From: Microbacterium fluvii
Lineage (GTDB): Bacteria; Actinomycetota; Actinomycetes; Actinomycetales; Microbacteriaceae
Direction of reading: 5' to 3'
Assembly (NCBI RefSeq): GCF_025515205.1
Contig: NZ_JAOPFX010000001.1
Coordinates: 62,001-126,000 of the forward strand
DNA: 64,000 nt
The notes below the pieces were generated by a model. That model did no database searches and was not told the origin of the DNA. It saw only the letters and a list, made by a program, of their open reading frames with translations. A program made the translations under genes and the position numbers. Shown piece after piece: positions 50,468-64,000 of the stretch (position 1 is the stretch's first letter; each line of letters starts with the position of its first letter).

Positions 50468-52137
50468 ACGCGGATCGCCCGGTGATCCTGCACCCGATGG
50501 GGGAGTCGGCGCTGCTCGTCGAGGTCGATGCGCTCGAGGCCGTGCTGCGTCTGCGCGCCCAGCTGGCGGCATCCGCCCCCGAGGGCGTCGTCGACCTCGT
50601 GCCGGCGGCGCGCACGGTGCTGGTGCGGGTCGATCCGCACGTGCTCGCTCTGCCGGCGGCGCGCGCGTGGGTGCAGCGTGCGGCCGCGGCGGATGCCGTG
50701 GCCCGCGCATCCGCCGAGACCGACGAGGTCGAGCTGCCTGTCGTCTACGACGGCGCCGACCTCGCCGAGACCGCGGCGCTGCTGGGCGTCTCGGTCGAGG
50801 CGCTCGTGCGTGCGCACCTCGCCGCCGCGTGGACGGTCGCTTTCACGGGCTTCGCCCCCGGGTTCGGGTACCTCGTGAGCGACGACTGGCCGTTCGACGT
50901 GCCGCGCCTCGACAGCCCGCGCACCCGCGTGCCGGCCGGTGCCGTGGGCCTCGCCGGTCGGTTCAGCGGCGCCTACCCCCGCGAGACCCCGGGCGGCTGG
51001 CGCCTCATCGGCACGACCGGCGCCGCGCTCTTCGACCCCCGCGCCGCGTCGCCCGCGCTGCTGCGCCCCGGCGCCCGTGTGCGCTTCGCCGTCGCCCGAG
51101 CGCCGGCCTCCGTCGCCGCCGCTGCGGCGCCCGTGCCGGCCGAGCCTGCCGTCCCTTCCGCGAGACGGCAGCTGCCGGACGAGACCGCGGTCAGCACCGG
51201 CGGTCTCGGCAGCCGGATGCAGTCTCGCGGCGAAGCGGGGGCGGCGCCGGCGGATGCGGATGCGCACGGCCCGGCGGCGTTCGAGGTCGTGGAGCCGGGG
51301 CTGCTGGCCACCGTGCAAGACCTCGGGCGCGCAGGGGCGGCCTCGCTCGGTGTCGCCCGCTCGGGTGCTCTGGACCGCGGAGCGCTGCGCACCGCGAACC
51401 GGCTGGTGGGAAACCCCGAGGCAGCCGCAGCGGTCGAGGTGACGATGGGCGGGCTGCGCGCGGTCGCGCGACGCGACCTGTGGGTCGCGGTCGCCGGGGC
51501 GTGGGGGCCGATCGTGCTCGACGGCCGCGAGGTCGATCCCTACCTGGCGCACCCCTGGCCCGCCGGCACGGCGCTGCACCTCGACTGGTTCGGGCACGGG
51601 GCGCGGGCCTACCTCGCGGTGCGCGGCGGCGTGGCGGCCGACCAGGTGCTGGCGTCGCGGGCCACCGATCTGCTCGCCGGGCTCGGCCCCGCGCCGCTGC
51701 GGGCCGGCGACGTGCTCGCGGTCGCCTCCGAGGCGACCGCCCCGATCCCGCCTTTCGACATCACCCCCTGGGGTGCGCCGCACGACGACGAGGTCGAGCT
51801 CGACTTGCTGCCGGGGCCGCGTGCCGACTGGTTCTCGCCCGAGGCCCATCGCCGCCTGTTCGAGGAGGTCTGGACGGTCACGAACGACGCCGACCGCGTC
51901 GGCGTGCGCCTCGACGGACCGGTGCTCGACCGCATCCGCCAGGGGGAGCTGCCCAGCGAGGGCATGGTGCCGGGCGCCTTCCAGGTGCCGCCGACGGGGC
52001 GCCCGACGGTGCTGCTGGCCGACGGGCCGGTCACCGGCGGCTACCCCGTCATCGCCGTGGCGACCGAGGCTGCCCTCGACCTGCTCGCTCAGGCGCGGCC
52101 TGGCACCCGCATCCGCTTCCGCCACGCCCGCCCCTGA
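50464..52137 (+). CDS. Fused 5-oxoprolinase subunits PxpB-PxpC (KipI-KipA)
   Basis: The 557-residue fusion has PxpB/KipI in residues 5-215 (HPMGESALLVEV, FAPGFGYLVSDDWPFDVPRLDSPRTRVPAGAVGLAG, SGAYPRETPGGWRLIGTT). PxpC/KipA occupies about 275-557 (AFEVVEPGLLATVQDLGRAGAASLGVARSGALDRGALRTANRLVGN, HARAYLAVRGG, PSEGMVPGAFQVPPTGRPTVLLADGPVTGGYPVIA). Two separate subunits are normal in E. coli and B. subtilis. The Ala/Pro-rich linker (about 215-275) is partly encoded by a 73-base palindrome (51158-51230). GTG 50464 overlaps pxpA. Confidence 0.9.
   Translation: MNADRPVILHPMGESALLVEVDALEAVLRLRAQLAASAPEGVVDLVPAARTVLVRVDPHVLALPAARAWVQRAAAADAVARASAETDEVELPVVYDGADLAETAALLGVSVEALVRAHLAAAWTVAFTGFAPGFGYLVSDDWPFDVPRLDSPRTRVPAGAVGLAGRFSGAYPRETPGGWRLIGTTGAALFDPRAASPALLRPGARVRFAVARAPASVAAAAAPVPAEPAVPSARRQLPDETAVSTGGLGSRMQSRGEAGAAPADADAHGPAAFEVVEPGLLATVQDLGRAGAASLGVARSGALDRGALRTANRLVGNPEAAAAVEVTMGGLRAVARRDLWVAVAGAWGPIVLDGREVDPYLAHPWPAGTALHLDWFGHGARAYLAVRGGVAADQVLASRATDLLAGLGPAPLRAGDVLAVASEATAPIPPFDITPWGAPHDDEVELDLLPGPRADWFSPEAHRRLFEEVWTVTNDADRVGVRLDGPVLDRIRQGELPSEGMVPGAFQVPPTGRPTVLLADGPVTGGYPVIAVATEAALDLLAQARPGTRIRFRHARP
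51158..51230. repeat. Palindromic repeat inside PxpB-PxpC linker (family 5)
   Basis: The arms 51158-51186 and 51202-51230 (29 bases each) pair at 23 of 29 positions, with perfect 9-bp outer (CCGCGAGAC/GTCTCGCGG) and 7-bp inner (CGAGACC/GGTCTCG) segments, around a 15-base loop. It is in frame and encodes linker residues of about 232-256. The outer arm recurs upstream of the histidine kinase (36439-36471). Confidence 0.75.
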
Positions 52138-52143
52138 CGCCCG

Positions 52144-52220
52144 TCCCTCCCCGCAACTTGGCACCTGTTGCCGCCTGGCCGGCAGCCGCAGCGACCGCAG
52201 GTGCCAAGTCGCGGGAGGGA
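52144..52220. repeat. Palindromic repeat between convergent genes (family 3)
   Basis: The outer arms, TCCCTCCCCGCAACTTGGCA onward (52144-52167) and the matching stretch ending CGCGGGAGGGA (52198-52220), pair along 23 bases with one bulge and one mismatch. ACTTGGCACCTG/CAGGTGCCAAGT is the perfect core. It begins 7 bases after the pxpBC stop and ends 10 before the convergent STAND gene stop, so it may serve both as terminator. Confidence 0.82.
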
Positions 52221-52230
52221 GAGGGGCGGA

Positions 52231-54843
52231 TCACCAGTGCGCGAGCGCGTCGCCGAGCCCGGCGCGGGCCTGGTCGGGCAGGGCCACCGCGATCGCCTCG
52301 GCGACCGACAGCTCGGCGCCCGCCGCCTCGCCGGCGGCCAGCGCCGACGGATCGCTCTCGCGCACGGCCTTCAGGTGCGGCGTGTGCACCGTGAAGGCCT
52401 CGACGTCGAAGAATCCGATGCGGTGCCTGATCGATCCGGCCGCCGTCGACAGGGCGCCCGCCCGCCACGCCTCGCCGCGCGCGGCGGCGACGGCGCACAG
52501 GCCCTCCAACCCGTAGGCCACGCCCTCGTCGTGGTGCAGCCGCACCGACAGCACGAGCGTGCGGGCGAACCCCGCCGCCGCCGCATCGGTCTCGCCGCGC
52601 ATCAGCTGCAGCCGTGCGCGCTGGTTGCCGGCGACCGACTGCGTGAACAGGTCCTGCCCCGCCTCGGCGACCCCCGCGGCGTGGTCGAAGTGCTCCATCG
52701 CCTCGTCGGTGCGCCCCTGTAGCCACGCCAGCCGCCCCAGCGACACCTCGGTGATGGCCTCGGCCCAGCCGTTGCCGATCTCGTGCAGCTTCGCCGTGGC
52801 CTCGGTGAGCTCCTCGAAGGCGAGGTCGGCGTCGCCGTCGGGGAACTGCACCCGCGCCGTCGCCCGCGCGGCCTGCGTCATGGCGGCCGCGTCGTCGTCC
52901 CCGCTCTCGCGGAAGAGCCGAACGCACTCGCCGAGGCCGGCGATCACCTGCTGCGACGGATGCTGCCAGAGCTCGCCCCAGAGGGTGAAGAACCAGGCGA
53001 CGGCTCTCGTGTGCTGCGAGATCGGGCTCTCCTTCTCGAGCAGCTCCAGCATCCACACCCGCACTTCGGCGAAGAAGCCGGCGATCCACCAGTAGATGAG
53101 CATGCTCCAGGCGAAGTCGCCCGCATCGTCGAGGCGGTCGGTGAAGACGAGGTGGCGCGCCGCGGCGCGCAGGTTGGTCAGCTCGAGGCCGAGCTGCTCG
53201 ACGGCCTCCGCCTGCCCCTCGCCGCGCAGGGCGGGGGCGAGCCGCGTCACGAGGGCGCGGTAGTGGTCGGCGTGCGCGGCGCGCATGCGGTCGGCGTCGC
53301 CGCCGTCTTTCAGGCGCCCGACGGCGTACTCGCGCACGATGGCCAGCAGCGACAGCACGGGGCGGCCGCCGATCTCCTCCTGCTTGACGAGCGACCCGTC
53401 CACCAGTGCGGCGATGCCGTCGATCGCCGTGCCGTCCCACACCCGGCCCGCCCCGATCGCCTCGACGGCGTCGAGGGTGAAGCGCCGGGCGAACACCCCG
53501 AGGTCTTCCAGCAGCGCGCGGTGCTCGGGCACCAGCAGGCTCAGGCTCCACTCGATCGTCGCGCGCATCGTGCGGTGCCGCTCGGGCAGGTCGCGCACCG
53601 CCGCCGTCAACAGCGGCAGGCTCTTCTCGAGGCGCTGGGCGATGCCGCGGGTGCCCAGCAGCCGCACCTTGGCGGCGGCCAGCTCGATGGCAAGGGGCAG
53701 CCCCTCCAGCCGCCGGCAGATGTCGACGATGTCGTCGGCGTTCTCGTCGGTCAGGCAGAACCCGGGCTTGGCGGCCTCTGCGCGGTCGACGAACAGTGCG
53801 ACCGCCGACGACCGGGCCGCCGGCACCCGGCCGGTTCCGGCCGGCGTCGTGAGCGCGGCGACGTCGTACACCTGCTCGCCGCGGATGCGCAGCACGACCC
53901 GGCTCGTCACGAGGAACGCCGCATCGGGCGCCACGGTGTACAGCCGCACGAGCACGGGGGCGGCATCCACGATCTGCTCGAAGTTGTCGAGCACCAGCAG
54001 CACGCGGCGGCCGGCGAGCGCGCGCGAGATGCGCTCTTCGAGCGCGGCCTCGCCGTTGTCGCGGATGCCGAGGCTGTAGGCGATGGTCGGCAGCAGCAGT
54101 CCGGGCTCGAGCACGCCCTCGAGCGCGACGAAGTAGATGCCGTCGGGGAAGAGATCCTCGGTCGCGTAGGCGACCTCGATGCCCAGGCGGCTCTTGCCGA
54201 TGCCGCCGGGGCCGATGAGGCTCACGACGCGGTGGTCGCCGCCGGCCAGCAGCTGCCGCACCCTGGCGATGTCCTGCTCGCGACCGATCGTGGTGGTGTA
54301 GGGCACCGGCACCCGCGAGACCAGCGAGGCAGCTGCACCCTCGACGGGCTCCGGCTGGCGCGACTGCTCGAACCGCTCGGCCAGCAGCACCGCCAGGTCG
54401 TCGGCGATGCGGCCCTGCAGCTCGTCGGCGTCGTCGAAGGGCAGATAGGCCGCCGTGTCGTCGGAGCGGATGCGGTCGATCAGGGCCGCGAGGCGCTCCT
54501 CCCGGCGATCGCTGGCCTTGATGTAGATGAGCTTGGGCATCTCGCGCGGCGCGAGCACGTACTCGTCTTCCAGGCCCGAGATCTGCTCGTCGGGGGCGAT
54601 CCAGCCGTAGCTCTCCCAGTAGATGCCCACGAACACATCGCTCTGATCGAGGTACGACCGGTAGAGCTCGCGCGGCGGATGCGGCCTCGCGCCCAGTTCG
54701 AACATGACGGGCGCGAGATGCATCGCCTCGATCGCGCGCCGCACGGCGCGACGCTCGTCGGCGAGCTCGCGCAGGGTGGAACTGACGAAGACCCGGATCC
54801 GCTGATCAGGCGTGCGGATCACGGGTTCGAAACCCCCGGCCAT
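52231..54843 (-). CDS. STAND NTPase: DUF4062 + NB-ARC + TPR-like repeats
   Basis: The 870-residue protein starts with DUF4062 (RIRVFVSSTLRELADERRAV to SDVFVGIYWESYGW, residues 15-105), a Rossmann-like domain related to TIR/SEFIR-type effector folds. An NB-ARC ATPase follows, with Walker A GPGGIGKS (211-218), Walker B VLLVLDNFEQ (281-290) and the GLPLAIELAAAKVRLL motif, then a winged helix. Residues 560-870 are TPR-like helices. This is a classic sensor-switch-effector STAND layout, used in defence or in AfsR-like regulation. ATG 54843 lies 7 bases after TATAAC, so the mRNA should be leaderless. Confidence 0.88.
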   Translation of the reverse strand: MAGGFEPVIRTPDQRIRVFVSSTLRELADERRAVRRAIEAMHLAPVMFELGARPHPPRELYRSYLDQSDVFVGIYWESYGWIAPDEQISGLEDEYVLAPREMPKLIYIKASDRREERLAALIDRIRSDDTAAYLPFDDADELQGRIADDLAVLLAERFEQSRQPEPVEGAAASLVSRVPVPYTTTIGREQDIARVRQLLAGGDHRVVSLIGPGGIGKSRLGIEVAYATEDLFPDGIYFVALEGVLEPGLLLPTIAYSLGIRDNGEAALEERISRALAGRRVLLVLDNFEQIVDAAPVLVRLYTVAPDAAFLVTSRVVLRIRGEQVYDVAALTTPAGTGRVPAARSSAVALFVDRAEAAKPGFCLTDENADDIVDICRRLEGLPLAIELAAAKVRLLGTRGIAQRLEKSLPLLTAAVRDLPERHRTMRATIEWSLSLLVPEHRALLEDLGVFARRFTLDAVEAIGAGRVWDGTAIDGIAALVDGSLVKQEEIGGRPVLSLLAIVREYAVGRLKDGGDADRMRAAHADHYRALVTRLAPALRGEGQAEAVEQLGLELTNLRAAARHLVFTDRLDDAGDFAWSMLIYWWIAGFFAEVRVWMLELLEKESPISQHTRAVAWFFTLWGELWQHPSQQVIAGLGECVRLFRESGDDDAAAMTQAARATARVQFPDGDADLAFEELTEATAKLHEIGNGWAEAITEVSLGRLAWLQGRTDEAMEHFDHAAGVAEAGQDLFTQSVAGNQRARLQLMRGETDAAAAGFARTLVLSVRLHHDEGVAYGLEGLCAVAAARGEAWRAGALSTAAGSIRHRIGFFDVEAFTVHTPHLKAVRESDPSALAAGEAAGAELSVAEAIAVALPDQARAGLGDALAHW

Positions 54844-54850
54844 GTGCGCG

Positions 54851-54879
54851 GTTATACCGCAGCCGCAGAAACTCGTCAA
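54851..54879 (-). promoter_or_regulatory. Promoter of STAND gene
   Basis: On the minus strand TTGACG (54874-54879), a 17-base spacer and TATAAC (54851-54856) form a near-consensus promoter 7 bases from ATG 54843. Its -35 box is only 8 bases from the -35 box of the divergent rpoB promoter. Confidence 0.78.
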
Positions 54880-54887
54880 GGATCCGC

Positions 54888-54916
54888 TGGACAAGGCGCG
54901 TCGCGACACGTATAGT
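54888..54916 (+). promoter_or_regulatory. rpoB promoter and leader
   Basis: TGGACA (54888-54893), a 17-base spacer and TATAGT (54911-54916) form a strong vegetative promoter. The transcript would have a 5' leader of about 155 bases with a small hairpin CCCGCT-N6-AGCGGG at 54977-54994 and GGAGG just upstream of the TTG start at 55078. Confidence 0.78.
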
Positions 54917-55077
54917 TGGTAGTTGCGCTCTTGGATTCCCCCTGCCTTCATATGGTGGTCGGCTGGTCTGCGTGCCCCCGCTTTCGCGAGCGGGTGCGGC
55001 ATCCGGACTTCGGGGACGAGAGCACTCCACCCTGACGACAAGGAAACGAGCCCTACGGGCCCACGGAGGTAATCCCC

Positions 55078-58572
<3,495 letters not shown>

Positions 58573-58613
58573 TCCCGGCCAGCTGATTCAAGAATTCCGA
58601 CACAGGAGAACTA

Positions 58614-62483
<3,870 letters not shown>

Positions 62484-62494
62484 GTCATCCCGAC

Positions 62495-62515
62495 GCGGAT
62501 GCTGCCCGCATCCGC
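62495..62515 (+). repeat. GCGGATGC/GCATCCGC hairpin after rpoC
   Basis: GCGGATGC (62495-62502) pairs perfectly with GCATCCGC (62508-62515) over the loop TGCCC, 12 bases after the rpoC stop and just before the main terminator. Confidence 0.6.
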
Positions 62516-62520
62516 TCACA

Positions 62521-62550
62521 CGAAGGGCCCCGGTTCGCCGGGGCCCTTCG
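62521..62550 (+). terminator. rpoBC terminator
   Basis: CGAAGGGCCCCGG (62521-62533) pairs perfectly with CCGGGGCCCTTCG (62538-62550) over the loop TTCG, a very stable tetraloop-type hairpin 37 bases after the rpoC stop. Confidence 0.85.
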
Positions 62551-62642
62551 CCGTTCCCGGACTCACGCCGCGTCGCTGCGCCGTGCGCCGCCGCTCGCGC
62601 TTAGCGTGGAGGGAGGACCGGACGACGTGGGGAGGAGGTACC

Positions 62643-63257
62643 GTGGCGCGCATCGGCGGACGCAGCACCTGGATCGCGCTGCCCGCGGGCCTGCTCTGCG
62701 CAGGCGTCGTGGGGGCGCTGCTGTGGCTGGCGGCGCCCATGGTGCCGGTGACCGTCGCATGGGTCGGGGACTCGCTGCGCGCCGCCACCGATCGGGCCGC
62801 GCAGACGCCGGCCGACGTCTCCTCCGGCGGCATCGAACCCGGCGGCGGCATCGACTGCCGTGACCTGTACCCGAGCGATCTGTGGACCGAGCTGGTGTGG
62901 ACGCCGCAGTCGCTGCTGGCCCAGACGACGGCCGCGCCCACGACGGCCGCGGAGGGCCTCGCCGACGCCCTCGCCCCGGTGGTCGAGCGCACCTGCACGT
63001 GGACGGGCCCTGCCGGAACGATCACCAGCACCCTGGCCCAGGTCGACGGCGACGCGGCGACGGTCGCGCAGGCGACACTGGCCGCCGCGGGGTTCGACTG
63101 CGCCACGACGACCGACCAGCTGGCGTGCACCCGATCGCGCGGAGCGGTCAGGGAGGACGACGTCATGCGCGGCGGGCTGTGGCTGTCGAGCGTGCAGACC
63201 GGCTGGCAGCCCGAGGACTACTCCGACCGCCTCACCCGGTTCATCTGGGGCGGGTGA
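62643..63257 (+). CDS. Hypothetical exported or membrane-anchored protein
   Basis: The 204-residue protein has a single N-terminal hydrophobic helix (WIALPAGLLCAGVVGALLWLAAPMVPV, about residues 10-36) and then a soluble extracytoplasmic domain. Four Cys residues are spread through that domain (in IDCRDLYP, ERTCTWTG, GFDCATT and LACTRSR) and may form two disulfides. I do not recognise the family. GTG 62643 has GGGAGGAGG upstream, and TAGCGT at 62602-62607 may be its -10 box. It converges on the next gene, which encodes another small exported protein with paired Cys. Confidence 0.7.
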   Translation: MARIGGRSTWIALPAGLLCAGVVGALLWLAAPMVPVTVAWVGDSLRAATDRAAQTPADVSSGGIEPGGGIDCRDLYPSDLWTELVWTPQSLLAQTTAAPTTAAEGLADALAPVVERTCTWTGPAGTITSTLAQVDGDAATVAQATLAAAGFDCATTTDQLACTRSRGAVREDDVMRGGLWLSSVQTGWQPEDYSDRLTRFIWGG

Positions 63258-63267
63258 CCCCGCCCGC

Positions 63268-63879
63268 TCACCCGAACAGGTGTGCGGCGATCGAGGCCGT
63301 GTAGCCGTCGATCATCATGTTCGAGTACTGCGTGTCGACGAGGGTGTCGTCGCGCCAATAGAGCGTCCGCCCGTCGGTGACCGGATAGGTGTCGTTCTTC
63401 CACGTCTTCTCGCACCGCGTGCCCTCATCGGGCTGGTAGCAGGTGTAGCCGTCGTCGGCGAGGCCGTTGAGCAGGTCGAGGGCATCGCCTCGGTAGACGC
63501 GGCTGATCGTCGTGGTCATCCCGGTGGTGTCGGCGGTCGGATCGCCCCACACGCAGATGAGGGTGCCGTCGGGCTGCACGCCGGTCGGCGAGAAGGCGGG
63601 GTCGTTCAGCGGCACTCCCTCGAGCTGGTCGAGCACGTCGTCGCCGAGGATCGCCCGGCAGTCGGTGGGCAGCGCGCCCGATGTGCTGGACGGGTCGGGA
63701 GTCGGCGTGGCGGTCGCGACGGGCGTCGCCGAGGCGCTCGCAGCCGGTGTCGTCGGGCCGGGCGCGCTCCCTTCGCCCTGGGGCGTCGCGTCGGCGGCGC
63801 AGCCGGTCAGCATCAGCGCGGTCAGGGCGAGCGCCGCAGCGGCCGCGTGCGGCGCGGAGAGGAGGTGAACGCGGGGCAT
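63268..63879 (-). CDS. Lipoprotein of unknown function
   Basis: The 203-residue lipoprotein has lipobox LTGC (Cys27), then a Pro/Thr/Ser/Ala-rich tether (residues 30-70) and a domain of about 130 residues starting LPTDCRAILGDDVLDQL. The pattern DCRAIL...LICVWGDP...TCYQPDEGTRCEKTW recalls DUF3558-like actinobacterial lipoproteins, but the match is not firm. ATG 63879 is preceded by TATCGT and 6 bases, so it is probably leaderless. Confidence 0.75.
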   Translation of the reverse strand: MPRVHLLSAPHAAAAALALTALMLTGCAADATPQGEGSAPGPTTPAASASATPVATATPTPDPSSTSGALPTDCRAILGDDVLDQLEGVPLNDPAFSPTGVQPDGTLICVWGDPTADTTGMTTTISRVYRGDALDLLNGLADDGYTCYQPDEGTRCEKTWKNDTYPVTDGRTLYWRDDTLVDTQYSNMMIDGYTASIAAHLFG

Positions 63880-63885
63880 GCCGCC

Positions 63886-63891
63886 ACGATA
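63886..63891 (-). promoter_or_regulatory. -10 box for leaderless lipoprotein transcript
   Basis: On the minus strand TATCGT is followed by 6 bases and ATG 63879. Confidence 0.5.
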
Positions 63892-63949
63892 ACGGCCGCC
63901 GCGCGGCGCGAGCCGACACCGCGCGGCGAGGCTTCCGGGTTCGCGCCGA

Positions 63950-64000
63950 CACTCGGGTTACTCTCGCTAGGGCAGGGACCAGCCCTGCGTGAGGAGTGCA
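63950..64000 (+). promoter_or_regulatory. Upstream region of the next gene (probably rpsL)
   Basis: The last bases hold GGGTTACTCTCGC (possible -10 region), a small hairpin GCAGGG-ACCAG-CCCTGC and GAGGAG, a ribosome site for a start codon just outside the window. In actinobacteria rpsL-rpsG-fusA usually follow rpoC, so the next gene is likely rpsL; this is inference. Confidence 0.4.

Noticed and set aside
54815..54843. tRNA T-arm-like sequence (GGGTTCGAAACCC)
   Set aside because: No acceptor, D or anticodon arms can be built around it. It is the N-terminal coding region of the STAND gene.

Overview
The window is about 70% GC, uses GTG and TTG starts freely, and is packed with short operons. 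It carries a typical actinobacterial rpoB-rpoC pair. Gene content (DUF6421 beside an Lrp regulator, DUF4916 Nudix-like protein, fused dipeptide ATPases, F420/FMN luciferase-like enzyme with a dihydropyrimidinase) and the intergenic palindromes point to Microbacteriaceae, most likely Microbacterium. I see no rRNA, tRNA, insertion sequence, phage or CRISPR array.

Layout. 1-3435: tail of a DUF1801 protein, an ABC-F ribosome-associated ATPase, an esterase and a TetR regulator. 3503-10307: a peptide-type catabolic operon (amidohydrolase, lipoprotein, two permeases, fused ATPase) behind a strong promoter overlapped by two palindromes, the likely TetR operator. 10344-13348: a Nudix-like protein with a degenerate box, a membrane-anchored AlbA_2 (Schlafen-like) protein and a DivIVA-like coiled coil. 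13349-14008: a gene-free stretch filled with six related palindromic repeats.

14009-19406 is the most interesting locus: ECF sigma factor, small soluble protein, cytosolic subtilase with a TNPYAK hexapeptide array, and a TPR-CHAT caspase-like protease, all on one strand. The layout resembles the protease/sigma half of type III-E CRISPR (Craspase) without any CRISPR part. I infer a proteolytic switch that frees a sigma factor.

19616-27764: threonine aldolase, a PnrA-like lipoprotein, a large secreted purple-acid-phosphatase-like enzyme, an MFS exporter, and DUF6421/Lrp sharing a perfect 19-bp palindrome. 27819-34934: a seven-gene minus-strand operon for cyclic ureide or pyrimidine use (amidohydrolase, dihydropyrimidinase, luciferase-like flavoenzyme, NMT1-type ABC importer), with a divergent MocR regulator. 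36485-40613: NarL-type two-component system plus a LolD/FtsX exporter. 40617-43927: small housekeeping or unknown genes. 44042-49617: a second peptide ABC importer with its fused ATPase on the opposite strand. 49712-52137: 5-oxoprolinase PxpA and fused PxpB-PxpC. 52231-54843: a DUF4062-NB-ARC-TPR STAND protein whose promoter is back to back with that of rpoB. 55078-62483: rpoB-rpoC, then a strong terminator and two small exported proteins.

Two genome-wide habits are visible. About ten genes have a TANNNT-like box 6-7 bases before the start codon, as in leaderless transcripts. Several unrelated palindromic repeat families sit between genes, and one lies inside the coding sequence of the PxpB-PxpC linker.
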